Part shown: in pieces, positions 11,901-21,400 of the stretch
Numbering within the stretch: the first letter of the stretch is position 1
Layout: each line of letters opens with the position of its first letter
Assembly: GCA_963966185.1 (NCBI GenBank)
Contig: CAWZYM010000312.1
Coordinates: 1,013,501 to 1,077,500 of the forward strand
Direction: 5' to 3'
DNA length: 64,000 nucleotides
Origin: Rhabditoides inermis
Lineage: Eukaryota; Nematoda; Chromadorea; Rhabditida; Rhabditidae
Program-made: the position numbers and the translations under genes
The notes under the pieces: model-generated
What the model was told of the DNA's origin: nothing
The model's database searches: none
The model's input: the letters and a program-made list of their open reading frames with translations, nothing else

Positions 11901-12897
11901 GCTGAGAACTGTCCAACGACGAATGGAACGAAAGATGCTCGGGTTGACTCTGCTGGACAAAGTGCCGTGCAAGGATATACGACGACTGACGGGATTACGA
12001 GACGTTCTGTGCGAGGCGAGATCAAGGAAGTGGAGGTTCGCCCGCCACATCATGACTTGCAACGACGACCGATGGACGCGACGCGTGATCGATTGGAACC
12101 CGCCAAGGAAAGGCAAGGCCGGTCGCCCCCATCTACAGTGGAGCGACGAATTCAAGAAGACGATCCAGACCAATAGGAGGACCCTCGAGGAGGAATGGAA
12201 GAGTGTGGCCGCGGACGCTGATGCGACAAGATGGAAGAATTTTGCTTCCCGGCGCTACTCTGTGAATGATTGATGTTTTGAGTTATGATCACATAATGCG
12301 ATACCGGATAAATGTTGAATTGAATTGAATTGAGACTGCTGCAGAAGACATGCACTAAACTGCATCGAAATTCACGCGATTCACGCCTACCGTGATTCTC
12401 AAAAGCTCCCGTTGAAGGATAACGGACCTTTTGGTAGTGCTTGCGGCTTTTGGTTATGATACGTTTCACAACACTCATAAATATATTTGGACTCTATATG
12501 TATCAATTTTTCGACTTCGGACATTATTTACATTATATACGTACTTATTTTCCTCACCGTGCCATATCCTTGAACAGTATCTGCGTGGTATTGTCCGAAA
12601 TAGCATCCGCATCCGCGTATGCCAGTGTGCGCTCTCGCGTTGCAGCCAGTCTCTGGAACAGGAGGCATGTTTTCGTGGATGCAGGACTCAACTCTGGTCC
12701 TTAGTGCATTTTTGTATCTCTAAAGCGCCTTTTTTGATATATAATCCAGTCCTTGCAGTCCGGTCCTTCCCTTTTAGAATAGGTCCACTCACCGTTCCCC
12801 ACCGGCCGGGTGACATTGGCAAACGATCGACACACGGGGCAACCGACCGCGTAGGGCGGACGGGTGTCGGGGTACGGGCGACCGTCCACGTTTGGCT
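7870..12897 (-). CDS. Unrecognised multi-exon gene, incomplete at both ends
   Basis: A chain of minus-strand exons with consensus splice sites and strong codon bias: about 12791-12897 (PYAVGCPVCRSFANVTRPVG), 12564-12655 (TRERTLAYADADAISDNTTQ), 12392-12445 (HYQKVRYPSTGAFENH), 9236-9333 (EYFPKDYGDAKVGLTEWN), 8766-8815 (FAITLVDVRHQGWVYLT), 8290-8371 (YLNHYAVGIEVVNRGSEAF) and 7870-8010 (YPVNQQWYALSEERLNWLL). A CxxC pair is present near the N-terminal end. The 5' start lies above 12897 and was not found. The 3' end has no in-frame stop before it meets the opposite gene at 7804, so a terminal exon is missing or there is a one-base error. The intron between 9333 and 12392 holds an RTE element; the one between 8815 and 9236 holds a SINE. 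I do not recognise the family. Confidence 0.6.
8391..8757. repeat. CT tract and GA tract in opposite orientation
   Basis: 8391-8616 is a (CT)n-rich tract and 8660-8757 a (GA)n-rich tract on the same strand, separated by about 45 bases. Together they form an imperfect inverted repeat inside an intron. Long Ser/Leu or Arg/Glu open frames here are artefacts of the dinucleotide repeat. Confidence 0.9.
8857..8922. repeat. (TA)n microsatellite at the SINE tail
   Basis: About 66 bases of nearly pure TA. It forms the 3' tail of the minus-strand SINE beside it; a second short TA tract lies at 9201-9223 on the SINE's other side. Confidence 0.95.
8923..9201 (-). mobile_element. tRNA-derived SINE with TA tail
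   Basis: On the minus strand the element starts near 9201 with a tRNA-like head. An A-box-like GTAGTGTAGTGGTTAGCG and a B-box GGGTTCGATCC are both visible, with a T-stem of complementary C and G runs around the B box. A non-tRNA body of about 180 bases follows and ends at the (TA)n tract. TA tracts on both sides suggest insertion into, or target duplication of, TA repeats. It lies in an intron of the unrecognised minus gene. Confidence 0.7.
9495..12325 (+). mobile_element. RTE-type non-LTR retrotransposon, 5' truncated
   Basis: The element contains one long open frame (9505-12273). It ends in a short 3' tail with tandem TTGAA units (about 12312-12335), a pattern typical of RTE-clade LINEs. 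The 5' end cuts into the endonuclease domain, as expected for incomplete target-primed reverse transcription. A 14-base duplication (TTCAAATAGCAGAC) lies directly upstream. I could not identify a clear target-site duplication. It sits antisense in an intron of the minus-strand host gene. Confidence 0.9.
9505..12273 (+). CDS. Endonuclease/reverse transcriptase polyprotein of RTE element
   Basis: The 922-codon frame is uninterrupted. Residues 1 to about 235 are the apurinic-like endonuclease lacking its N-terminus: the frame opens at DVLGLCEVKRDAPG and includes GDMNASLGRR, YDFVFMRSL and SDHRMV. The reverse transcriptase follows, with ARGPDRISTESL, YRPISVSSTLLKLLMR, the catalytic FVDFAKAYDSI, GVRQGCPLSPHLFN and the YADD box in LCYADDIILFA. 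The C-terminal part resembles craniofacial-development-protein-2-like RTE proteins. The intact frame suggests recent insertion. The missing N-terminus means this copy cannot supply a complete endonuclease. Confidence 0.92.
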   Translation: MDVLGLCEVKRDAPGQRLLNQSRYEFYHTGGGKKHGVGFLLSPVYASRVVGFTAVSPRLCFVELDMEEYTLRVVCVYMETTSYTDEEYERTLEALDDCTRPGSKQKSPRGGGSVSVRRSESGVRCRFRVVVLGDMNASLGRRIVDSERCVGPYGYGARNRRGEILAEWLESNGWIAGNTYFRNRTGRLWTWRSAQGTRSCYDFVFMRSLDGVRSCRALNQFDFRSDHRMVRMELRVHLPKRKPKTKGRWKTNWKEYRKEIGDLLSRTPLPRSSDATVHYRILCDAVKDAEWATSTFTPPDPRLSDATMELFRQRRLLLGKDDSASRISLTLINKAIRSAIEKDLERRHIALYRRGIASRKALRGQEVSRTLMGHLRAVDDTIATRPADVCQVIRLFYNALFDTAWLPFPTFDVDEPLPEEFTAEEIRRVLVLMKRNVARGPDRISTESLLYAPPILLEYVAALFNTCLTGGRIADDMADSLVSLLYKKGDPLDIGNYRPISVSSTLLKLLMRTVLARLQPSLEAQQPREQAGFRRGFSCNDHILVTREVIYKLYRHGYHGYLVFVDFAKAYDSIEHNDTWLALKRCGVHPAYIRLLQSIYNDGKTKVNVRGTPAEIEVKKGVRQGCPLSPHLFNCVLAEICAKMDFDFVGAGLDIGGQKLTHLCYADDIILFARSASAAERMLEELAEKSSDYGLYVNRKKTVVMSNGPKKSIRLDGGEVEYVDKFVYLGRSLSFLADDRVEVTRRIQAGWGAFFRHSQFLTLKSAPMRLRRKVFRMAVLPALTYAAETWSLRREDLQKLRTVQRRMERKMLGLTLLDKVPCKDIRRLTGLRDVLCEARSRKWRFARHIMTCNDDRWTRRVIDWNPPRKGKAGRPHLQWSDEFKKTIQTNRRTLEEEWKSVAADADATRWKNFASRRYSVND

Positions 12898-13140
12898 GGA
12901 GACAATGCCGTATTTATACCAATACTTTATTACATTTTACACGGTGCCACCACACACAAGATATATTATGAAAATGTTCAGAACACACTCTCTTATCAGT
13001 TTAATGTTTGGGGTTTGGACGAATTGATTTTTCATTATGATGTTAGATCTGTGCCTGTCTCTCAACTCCCAATCTTTCCTTATTCTTATCAAAGATTGTT
13101 TTTAGAAAATCTTACGATCTGTAATAGAGCGGTTGCAATG

Positions 13141-14536
13141 CTATATCACACTGTCTCTGTAAGAATCGAACACTTTTCGGGCATGTGGTTACTAGGAGCT
13201 GTGTCAGCGCACATTGGGATTATCAAAAGTTCTCTACAAGATGCAAATAGTCGTTTTTGTCAAATATGCAAATTTGGCCCATTAAGGGACCACTACCTCA
13301 AATCGGTCAATTTTTGTCAAAACACTTCAAATAAGGACTTGTTCGATTCCTTATCCGATTTTAAGAACTTTTTCATATACTAAACTTTTCGAAAAAATCT
13401 GATTTGAAAAAGTTATGACTACAAAAATGAAAAATTTGCATATTTTCAATTTTTATGAGTAAGTTCCGGTCCGAAAAAACAAAAATGAACTACACCATTA
13501 GAAAGAGCGTTTTATGTTTAGTTTGCATGATTTTTAACATAAAAATCGATTGGACCGTCTTTCGCCATCCAGACGATTGAAAGTGGTCCAGACAGCAGAA
13601 ATGGGGCTGTGTGAACATTTTCATGTTATATCAATCTGAAAAAAAACAAAAACTAAATACACCATCAGAATCTACGTATTTTGTTTTGTAAATGAGCACG
13701 TTTTCACGAAAATCGATTGCACTGTCTTTCACAATCCGGACAGTTGAAAGTTGTCAAAAAGGATTGATTAACGTCGTTAATAAGTTACAGTTGAATTCAA
13801 TTCTCAAGAAAACACGAGAATCTACGCGTTCCGTATAAAAGACAAAATGCGTCGATTCTGATACTACAATATGTTCTAGTTAATTCAGATTGATACAACA
13901 GGTAACTAAACAGAACTGTGTGCATTGTTTACAGATCATTTTCAACTGTCCGGATTGTGAAAGACAGTGCAATCGATTTTCGTGAAAACGTGCTCATTTA
14001 CAAAACAAAATACGTAGATTCTGATGGTGTATTTAGTTTTTGTTTTTTTTCAGATTGATATAACATGAAAATGTTCACACAGCCCCATTTCTGCTGTCTG
14101 GACCACTTTCAATCGTCTGGATGGCGAAAGACGGTCCAATCGATTTTTATGTTAAAAATCATGCAAACTAAACATAAAACGCTCTTTCTAATGGTGTAAT
14201 TCATTTTTGTTTTTTCGGACCGGAAGATACTCATAAAAATTGAAAATATGCAAATTTTTCATTTTTGTGGTCATAACTTTTTCAAATCAGATTTTTTCGA
14301 AAAGTTTAGTATATGAAAAAGTTCTTAAAATCGAATAAGAAATTGAACGAGTCCTTATTTGAAGTGTTTTGGCAAAAACTGACCGATTTGAGGTAGTGGT
14401 CCCTTAATGGGCCAAATGTGCATATTTGACAAAAACGACTATTTGCATCTTGTAGAGGACCTTCGATAACCCCAATGTGCGATGACATAGCTCCTAGTAA
14501 CCACCTCGTCCGATTCTTACAGAGACAGTGTGATAT
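13141..14536. mobile_element. 1.4 kb foldback element (two ~600-bp inverted arms)
   Basis: The left arm (about 13141-13752) and right arm (about 13937-14536) are near-perfect reverse complements around a ~185-bp spacer. For example CCGGACAGTTGAAAG near 13735 pairs with CTTTCAACTGTCCGG near 13940. Each arm also holds two diverged copies of a ~200-bp motif containing AAAATCGATTG. No transposase is present. It lies between the receptor gene's 3' end and the 5' exons of the unrecognised gene. Short open frames in the arms mirror each other and look non-coding. Confidence 0.85.
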
Positions 14537-14827
14537 ATCGAGCCAGACAAGTGTTTAATTATACTCATTTAAAGTCCATTAAAGAGAGGCCTAATATCGA
14601 TCACACAAACACTCGAGAAAATGTAAAATGTATTCATTCCATGAGCATATAATACCAATGATATTCACAACAAAAATCACGAAAAAAATAATCACAGTTT
14701 TCGGGTAAAACGCAATCAATCCATAGAATAGCTGAATATTTTAATACAAATACAATTATAGCGATACTTGGAAACCAAAAATAAACATACAGTACTCCTA
14801 TCTTCTCAAATTCAATCTACCGTACCC
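14537..14827. other. AT-rich spacer downstream of the nuclear receptor gene
   Basis: AT-rich sequence follows the receptor stop codon on the minus strand, probably its 3' UTR and intergenic DNA. I see no gene here. Confidence 0.5.
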
Positions 14828-15432
14828 CTAGTACCGGTGCTCGTAGCGATGTCGTCGTAGTTCATATGTCCAATCCTCGAACTCCACCATCTTTGTGTTC
14901 TCTCCCACTTGCATGTTGTCAGATGAGAGGAAGACCATGTGCTGAAATTGAAAAAATAGACAATTCGAAAACTAATCGCACAAGTATTCGGTACACCAAA
15001 AATGTTAATTCATTGCTGATTAAAACATACACTTTGTCAATGTACGCAACAACTCCAAGTCACATACGAAAAATAAAAAAAAAGCCAAAAAGAAGAATTT
15101 ATCCAAAGGAATCTTGGAATAAAACCCACAATTTGCAGTCACACCACAATATATATTCACAAAAAAAAAAAGAGAAATAAACGGTACTCACATGTATACT
15201 GGAGACGAGCATGGAAATGCGGAAGATGCGAGTGGCGGCCGCGGCCTCACCCAGACGAGACGACATCAGGGCTGGAAGGGGGGAGATGAGAGAAAGGGGA
15301 GAGAGGGAGAAAGAAGGAGGGGGAGGGAGAGAGAGAGAGGGAGAGAGAGGGGCAGGGGGTGAGAGGGAGAGGGAGAGGCATAAAGAGAGAGGCAGAGGGG
15401 AGAGAGGCAGAGAGAGGCAGAGAGAGAGAGAG

Positions 15433-15482
<50 letters not shown>

Positions 15483-18400
15483 CCCACAGGTAAGCATCTG
15501 CATGTAGTAGTCCCTCGCCTCCGAGTGCATCCTCTCCCCATCCGCCGACAGATTCGGCACGACTCAAAATCCATTCATATTTTAAACAGTTATATAAAAT
15601 AAACATCTCCTCCTCTTACACTCACAGTACCACATATTACAGCAATGAGCCAATAGTGCAGCCCCACTCACAGTCGGCGAAGATGACATATAGTCCGGCG
15701 AGTATTCTCTCCTCTTCCGACAGCGCGAGCTCGCGGATGGGGCGGACGAGCATGTCGAGGCCCTTGCCGGCCACGTCACTGCCACTTAACATGTCAGCGG
15801 ATGGGGTAAGGGGGGGGGGTGCAGAGGGGGAAGAGTAGTAAAATGTACAACCAGATAAACACTGTCTAACGAAGAAAAGTGTTTAAGGGCCTCCGTTCGA
15901 AATCGAACCAGATATGGATAGCCAAGGACCTCCTGATAAATGTTGTCTGTGATCATTTTTGCTGCGGAGCACGTTCAAGTACCGTAATCCTCGTCCAAAG
16001 TTTCAAAATTTGCACACATTTTTTCACGAAAAGACTTTCCATATTTATTAAGAATACCCTTACGAGGAGTGTTGTTAGAGCCACACTCTCGAATCCGAAC
16101 CATTAATAGGATACCTTAGTTAGGACCCCACACATCGATTTCTGGTGTTAGAAATTCCTACGCGCCATATACGTTTCCAGTACGAAAACGTACAGGGCTG
16201 GTTTTTTGGCTACCTCATTCCTCCTCTGCCGGTCAAAGACCGAGCCGTTGTGGCTTCGTGGTTAGCGCATCAGTCTGTCAGACCAGAGACTGGGGTTCGA
16301 GTCTGCGCACGTGATTTTTTTTCTTTTGCCAACATTTCCTGGACTTTGCGTTTCTGTTTGATAAATAATACTGATCACAAATGTTAACGCTTGGTTATAA
16401 CAGTTTTCAAACAGAACGTTTCAACCAAAACAATATATCAACTGTAAAAACACACAGTATAGTTGAACGACAAGAATCCAACAACAATAATGTCCAAATA
16501 TGAACGTATTTGTAGTTACAAAGAGGTCGAAGCACTTCGCAACAAAAACTTCAAGTCCAAGTCCAGAAAGTGCCGGCAAAACAAAATTCACGTGCGCAGA
16601 CTCGAACCCCGGTCGCTGGTCTGACATACTGATGCGCTAACCAGTAGGCCACAACAGCTCGGTCTTTGACCGCCAGAGGAGGAATGAGGTAACCAAAAAA
16701 CCAGCCCTGTACGTTTTCGTACTGGAAACGTATATGGCGCGTAGGAATTTCTAACATCAGAAATCGATGTGCGGTGTCCTAACTAAGGTATCCTATCAAT
16801 TTGGTTCGGATCCGAGAGTGTGGCTCTAACAACACTCCTCGATAGCTATCAGAAAAAAACTTTTCGGTTCATGATTTTGTCTCTTACGAGGCAAGTTATA
16901 CCCAAAAACGTAAATCGAGCTCTAAATTGACTTTCTTAACATAGAAAAAATACGTGCATTTTTCTATATAAACTATGTCAAGACGTGCTCCGCAGCAAAA
17001 AATGATCATAGACAACATTGATCTTTCGAAATGTGCCTTCAGATTGAAAATCCGAGCAGAGGACCTGAGCAACTTCCCTTGTAAGCGCGAAAGGGAGAGA
17101 GGTCGACTAATAAAGTCAAAAAGGGGACATGGAAGAGACGTGCGAGCGAGTGAGGATCAGCAGGAGAGGAGGAGGGAGGACACCACACAACACTCGCAAG
17201 CAGGCGCGTGCCTCACCTGCAGTCTGGGAAGCACTGCTCGGCCTTGTTGGCGGGGAAGTACGTGCCGTTCGAGTAGCAGATACCCGGACAGCCACTCAAA
17301 CACGCACAGACATCATTTTACAAATATGAAAAGCGCTATCGTAACCTGATCACATGAAAGTGTACAAATACGCATCAGATGAATGTGATAGTATGTCAAT
17401 TATATTGTTCACTAATATAACTTTGTCAAAGTACGCTTCAACCGCAACTCATATACGACAATGAGATAAAACGTCAATAAGAAATATACATCTAAAGGAA
17501 TCCACCCAAGCTGGCATGCAATGTCAATAGCTCACTGATTTCACAATAAGTCCACACCATCTATAGTCGCCGCCTGGTGGATAGTTTCTGTTATTGCCAG
17601 CCGGGGTCAGTTGGCGAAACTCAGTTTCGAGCGAGAGAGGCCAGACAGCGCGGGCAAATGGTCGAGTGTCGCGCGGCCTCTTTGATTCGCATGCCGGCTT
17701 CTTTGATCAATATTATCGTTTAAAAGCGCGCGCTTGGGTCTCCTCACGACTAGAAGGTAGATCGAATGCGACTCGAGGGTAGATCGATTTTCTACCGTAA
17801 TCTGGCGAACTATCTCCCAGAATAATATTATACTACAGAGTCCAGAGCTGCTATGGAACGGCAATAGCTCACCCCACCACCTCTTCACCCACCACTGCTC
17901 GGCCCAGTTCATCGTCAGCCACCAGTAGTAGGGCGCGAAGCGGGACTTGGCGATCAACATCTGGGAAACAAGCATAAACAATAAAACATACTTGCTCCCT
18001 AAAATTTCGAATGAGAAACAAACATATTTCGTACATAAACTATGGTTGTGGTACCTTTTTGACGGTAGATAGTAAGATAGTCCCTAGGCAAAAATACAAA
18101 AAAAAAACGCTGTTCCAGTCTGGTGAAATAAAATATCAAAAACCCCTTAAAATATTATGCACGCTCGCAACAACCCGATTCACACAAAAAAACTGGCAAC
18201 AATTAGTACTCCCATAATTTCTACAACCCGAACATTCGAATCAAATCAGAGCATGAGAGCACTTTCTCTCTCATAACCCACCCTGTCGTCTTCTGCAAAT
18301 CGCAGGAAGTGTTGTAGTGAGAGGAGGACGTCTGAGAACAGGACGAACACGCGTCGGAAGTCGCCGAGGATCTCGGCCAGAGTCGCCGGACGACTGCCCG

Positions 18401-21400
18401 AACAGTCCAGCTGGCAAGCACACAAGTACATTTGCAGTTTCCAAATCATTCAGCCATTCACTTTTCATATTTCACGCGCAGTCCAGCTGACACAACACAC
18501 ACAACTATTCATTTTGAAACCTCAAACCCATTTCCCTCTTATACATACACACGCGCATCAAATGCAAAAGATACAACTAATTTCAATACCGGTTATCGCC
18601 CAAACTCTGAAATATCAAGCTATTGACAATATTATCTTATAATAATTTAACAAATTAAATAATAGTGTTGGGCAGGATTAATCCAAATTTGGATTAATCG
18701 TGGATTAATCGGATTAATCGGATTAATCCGAATCTTAATCCAAAATCTTAGAAATTTCGGATTTCAGATTAATCCGAAATCCAAAATCCAGTTTTTTGGG
18801 GATTTGGATTAATCCAAAATCCAAAATCCAGAAATCCGGGTTTTGGATTTTGGATTAATCTACTCGTTTACAAATTGTTAAAATAATGTTGTTTTAAATG
18901 ATGAAATTTCACTTTATTTGAGCTTTTAATCTATAACGGCGCCTTTGTAACTTTACAGAAACATCAAAAACACCAAATTATACTATTAGTAAGGCATAAA
19001 GATGCCAAAAAGACAATGTAAAACTTGGATTAATCCAAAATCCAAAGTTTGGATTAATCTGAAAACCAAATTCCAAAAATTTTGGATTTTGGGTTAATCC
19101 AAAACCCGAAATCCACAATTTTGGATTACGGATTAATCCAAAATCCAAAACCCTGAATATCTGGGATTTTGATTAATCCAAAATCCAAAATCCAACTCGG
19201 ATTAGGATTTTGCCCAACACTATTAAATAACAACAAACTACTTACCCTAGTCCTGGGCGATATTCGCGTCGCATTATAGAACGCCTCTTGGAAGGAAATG
19301 CGGTCTGAAACAGAGACATCTCTCAACTACTCTCCTCCATCTCTATCGCTCAATCCTCTTTCTCGTTCATCATTCTTCCCTCTCTCTCCCTCTTCCTCTC
19401 ACTCCCTCTCCCCCCCTCTCTCTCCATCTCTCCCTCCCTCCCCCCACTCCCTCTCACCCACCCGTCACAATCGGCTGCAGCATCGGGTTCACCCTGTCAA
19501 AAATCATTCGGATTCGCGCAATCTGATCAGCGATCTCCTGAAAACATGTATTTGTATATTTAAAAAAATTTAATACCAACATAATTGTAATACGTTTCAA
19601 ACAACTGATTACTCTCCAACAACGTAACAACACCAATACCTCTAAAATGAAGTTGTAAACCATGTTCACCTTGTTATCGATCAGCTCGCTGGGCGAAGGG
19701 AGTTGGTAGCTCGTGCCAGCCGCTTCTCCTCCCCCTCCTTCTCCTCCTCCCCCTCCCTGCCCAGACGAACACTGCTCCGTCTGACTGCATCGGTCCACCA
19801 TCGGCACATCTGCAAATAGATCAGTACAATCACATCTCGCCCATTGTCTCATCTCATCCCCACTCACCCTCCCGTCCCCCATCATTCTCCCTTCCCTTCC
19901 CATATCCACTTCCGGCCAATTGCCTTCGTTCTTGTTCTTACCTTGTCCCACTCCACCCGCTCCCTCTCATCCCGCTCTCGTTCATCCCCCATCCCCCCAA
20001 CTCACCCTCCCTTCCCCCGTCCTCCTCCCCCGCTCCTTCCACCACCGCGTCTCCCCCCTCGCTCTTCCCCTCCCCCACTCACCCTCCCTTGCCCCGTCCT
20101 CCTCCCCCCTGTCCTCCTCCCCCGCTCCTTCCACCACCGCGTCTCCCCCCTCGCTCTTCCCCTCCCCCACTCACCCTCCCTTCCCCCGTCCTCCTCCCCC
20201 CTGTCCTCCTCCCCCGCTCCTTCCACCACCGCGTCTCCCCCCTCGCTCTTCCCCTCCCCCACTCACCCTCCCTTGCCCCGTCCTCCTCCCCCCTGTCCTC
20301 CTCTCCCGCTCCTTCCACCACCGCGTCTCCCCCCTCGCTCTTCCCCTCCCCCACTCACCCTCCCTTGCCCCGTCCTCCTCCCCCCTGTCCTCCTCTCCCG
20401 CTCCTTCCACCACCGCGTCTCCCCCCTCGCTCTCCCCCTCCCCCACTCACCCTCCCTTGCCCCGTCCTCCTCCCCCCTGTCCTCCTCCCCCGCTCCTTCC
20501 ACCACCGCGTCTCCCCCCTCGCTCTTCGCCTCCCCCACTCACCCTCCCTTGCCCCGTCCTCCTCCCCCCTGTCCTCCTCTCCCGCTCCTTCCACCACCGC
20601 GTCTCCCCCCTCGCTCTCCCCCTCCCCCACTCACCCTCCCTTGCCCCGTCCTCCTCCCCCCTGTCCTCCTCTCCCGCTCCTTCCACCACCGCGTCTCCCC
20701 CCTCGCTCTGCACCGCCCGCGGGTTCATGCCCATCCGGAGACAGTGCTCCAGACGACACGCCCGACACGCATTGCGCTGCTCTGCAACATTATCCGTAAA
20801 TAGCTTTTCAAAGCTCGTTTATCAGCAGATTCAAGTTATACAACCGTCGACCTAATCACGAAAGGGACTGCCCTAAGGATCTCGAGTACAAGAACAAGTC
20901 GCTAGCTGCTTACTAGGGTCGATGAATGTAATAAATTTGGATGAAGTGACGTTACAGACTTCTGTCTACTTTGAATCAAATAGACTTGAGTTTCAATGAC
21001 CTTACAAATTCCAACATTATCAGTGTTCTTTCATCAAGCAAGCGGAGCAATTTAAATTTGAGACAGATACTACAAATGTTCGAGACAGATGCTACAAATT
21101 ATAATCGTACAGTGATGGATCTATGATGTGCAGCGTCATACTTTATACAACGACAACTCGTGATTCGTGCCATGAGCTCGCTGTGGCATTTACGATATTA
21201 CGAGTATCACTATTTGCAAGACACAACAACAGAAAAATAAAAAAAGATAGCTACAAGCCGTCACCAAACTAAATTCAGCTACGCAATGTACAGTTTTTAG
21301 CAAAACGTTTTCGCTGAATTCAACAATAAAAAAACACTACTACATAGCAGCCAAACTTAGAAAGTTTCTTACAAGCGATGTCCAACTACAAACAAGTTTT

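Noticed and set aside
12892..13383. Plus-strand frame of 163 codons
   Set aside because: Its second half is the arm of the foldback element and its first half has no splice or codon-bias support.
16242..16311. Functional tRNA-Asp gene
   Set aside because: A and B boxes are present, but the anticodon and acceptor stems carry several mismatches and the copy lies in a foldback arm. It is tRNA-like, not a tRNA gene.
19844..20855. Long Pro/Ser-rich plus-strand frames (up to 319 codons)
   Set aside because: They are the antisense of the 92-bp minisatellite. All frames stay open because of the repeat, and the receptor exon is on the minus strand.
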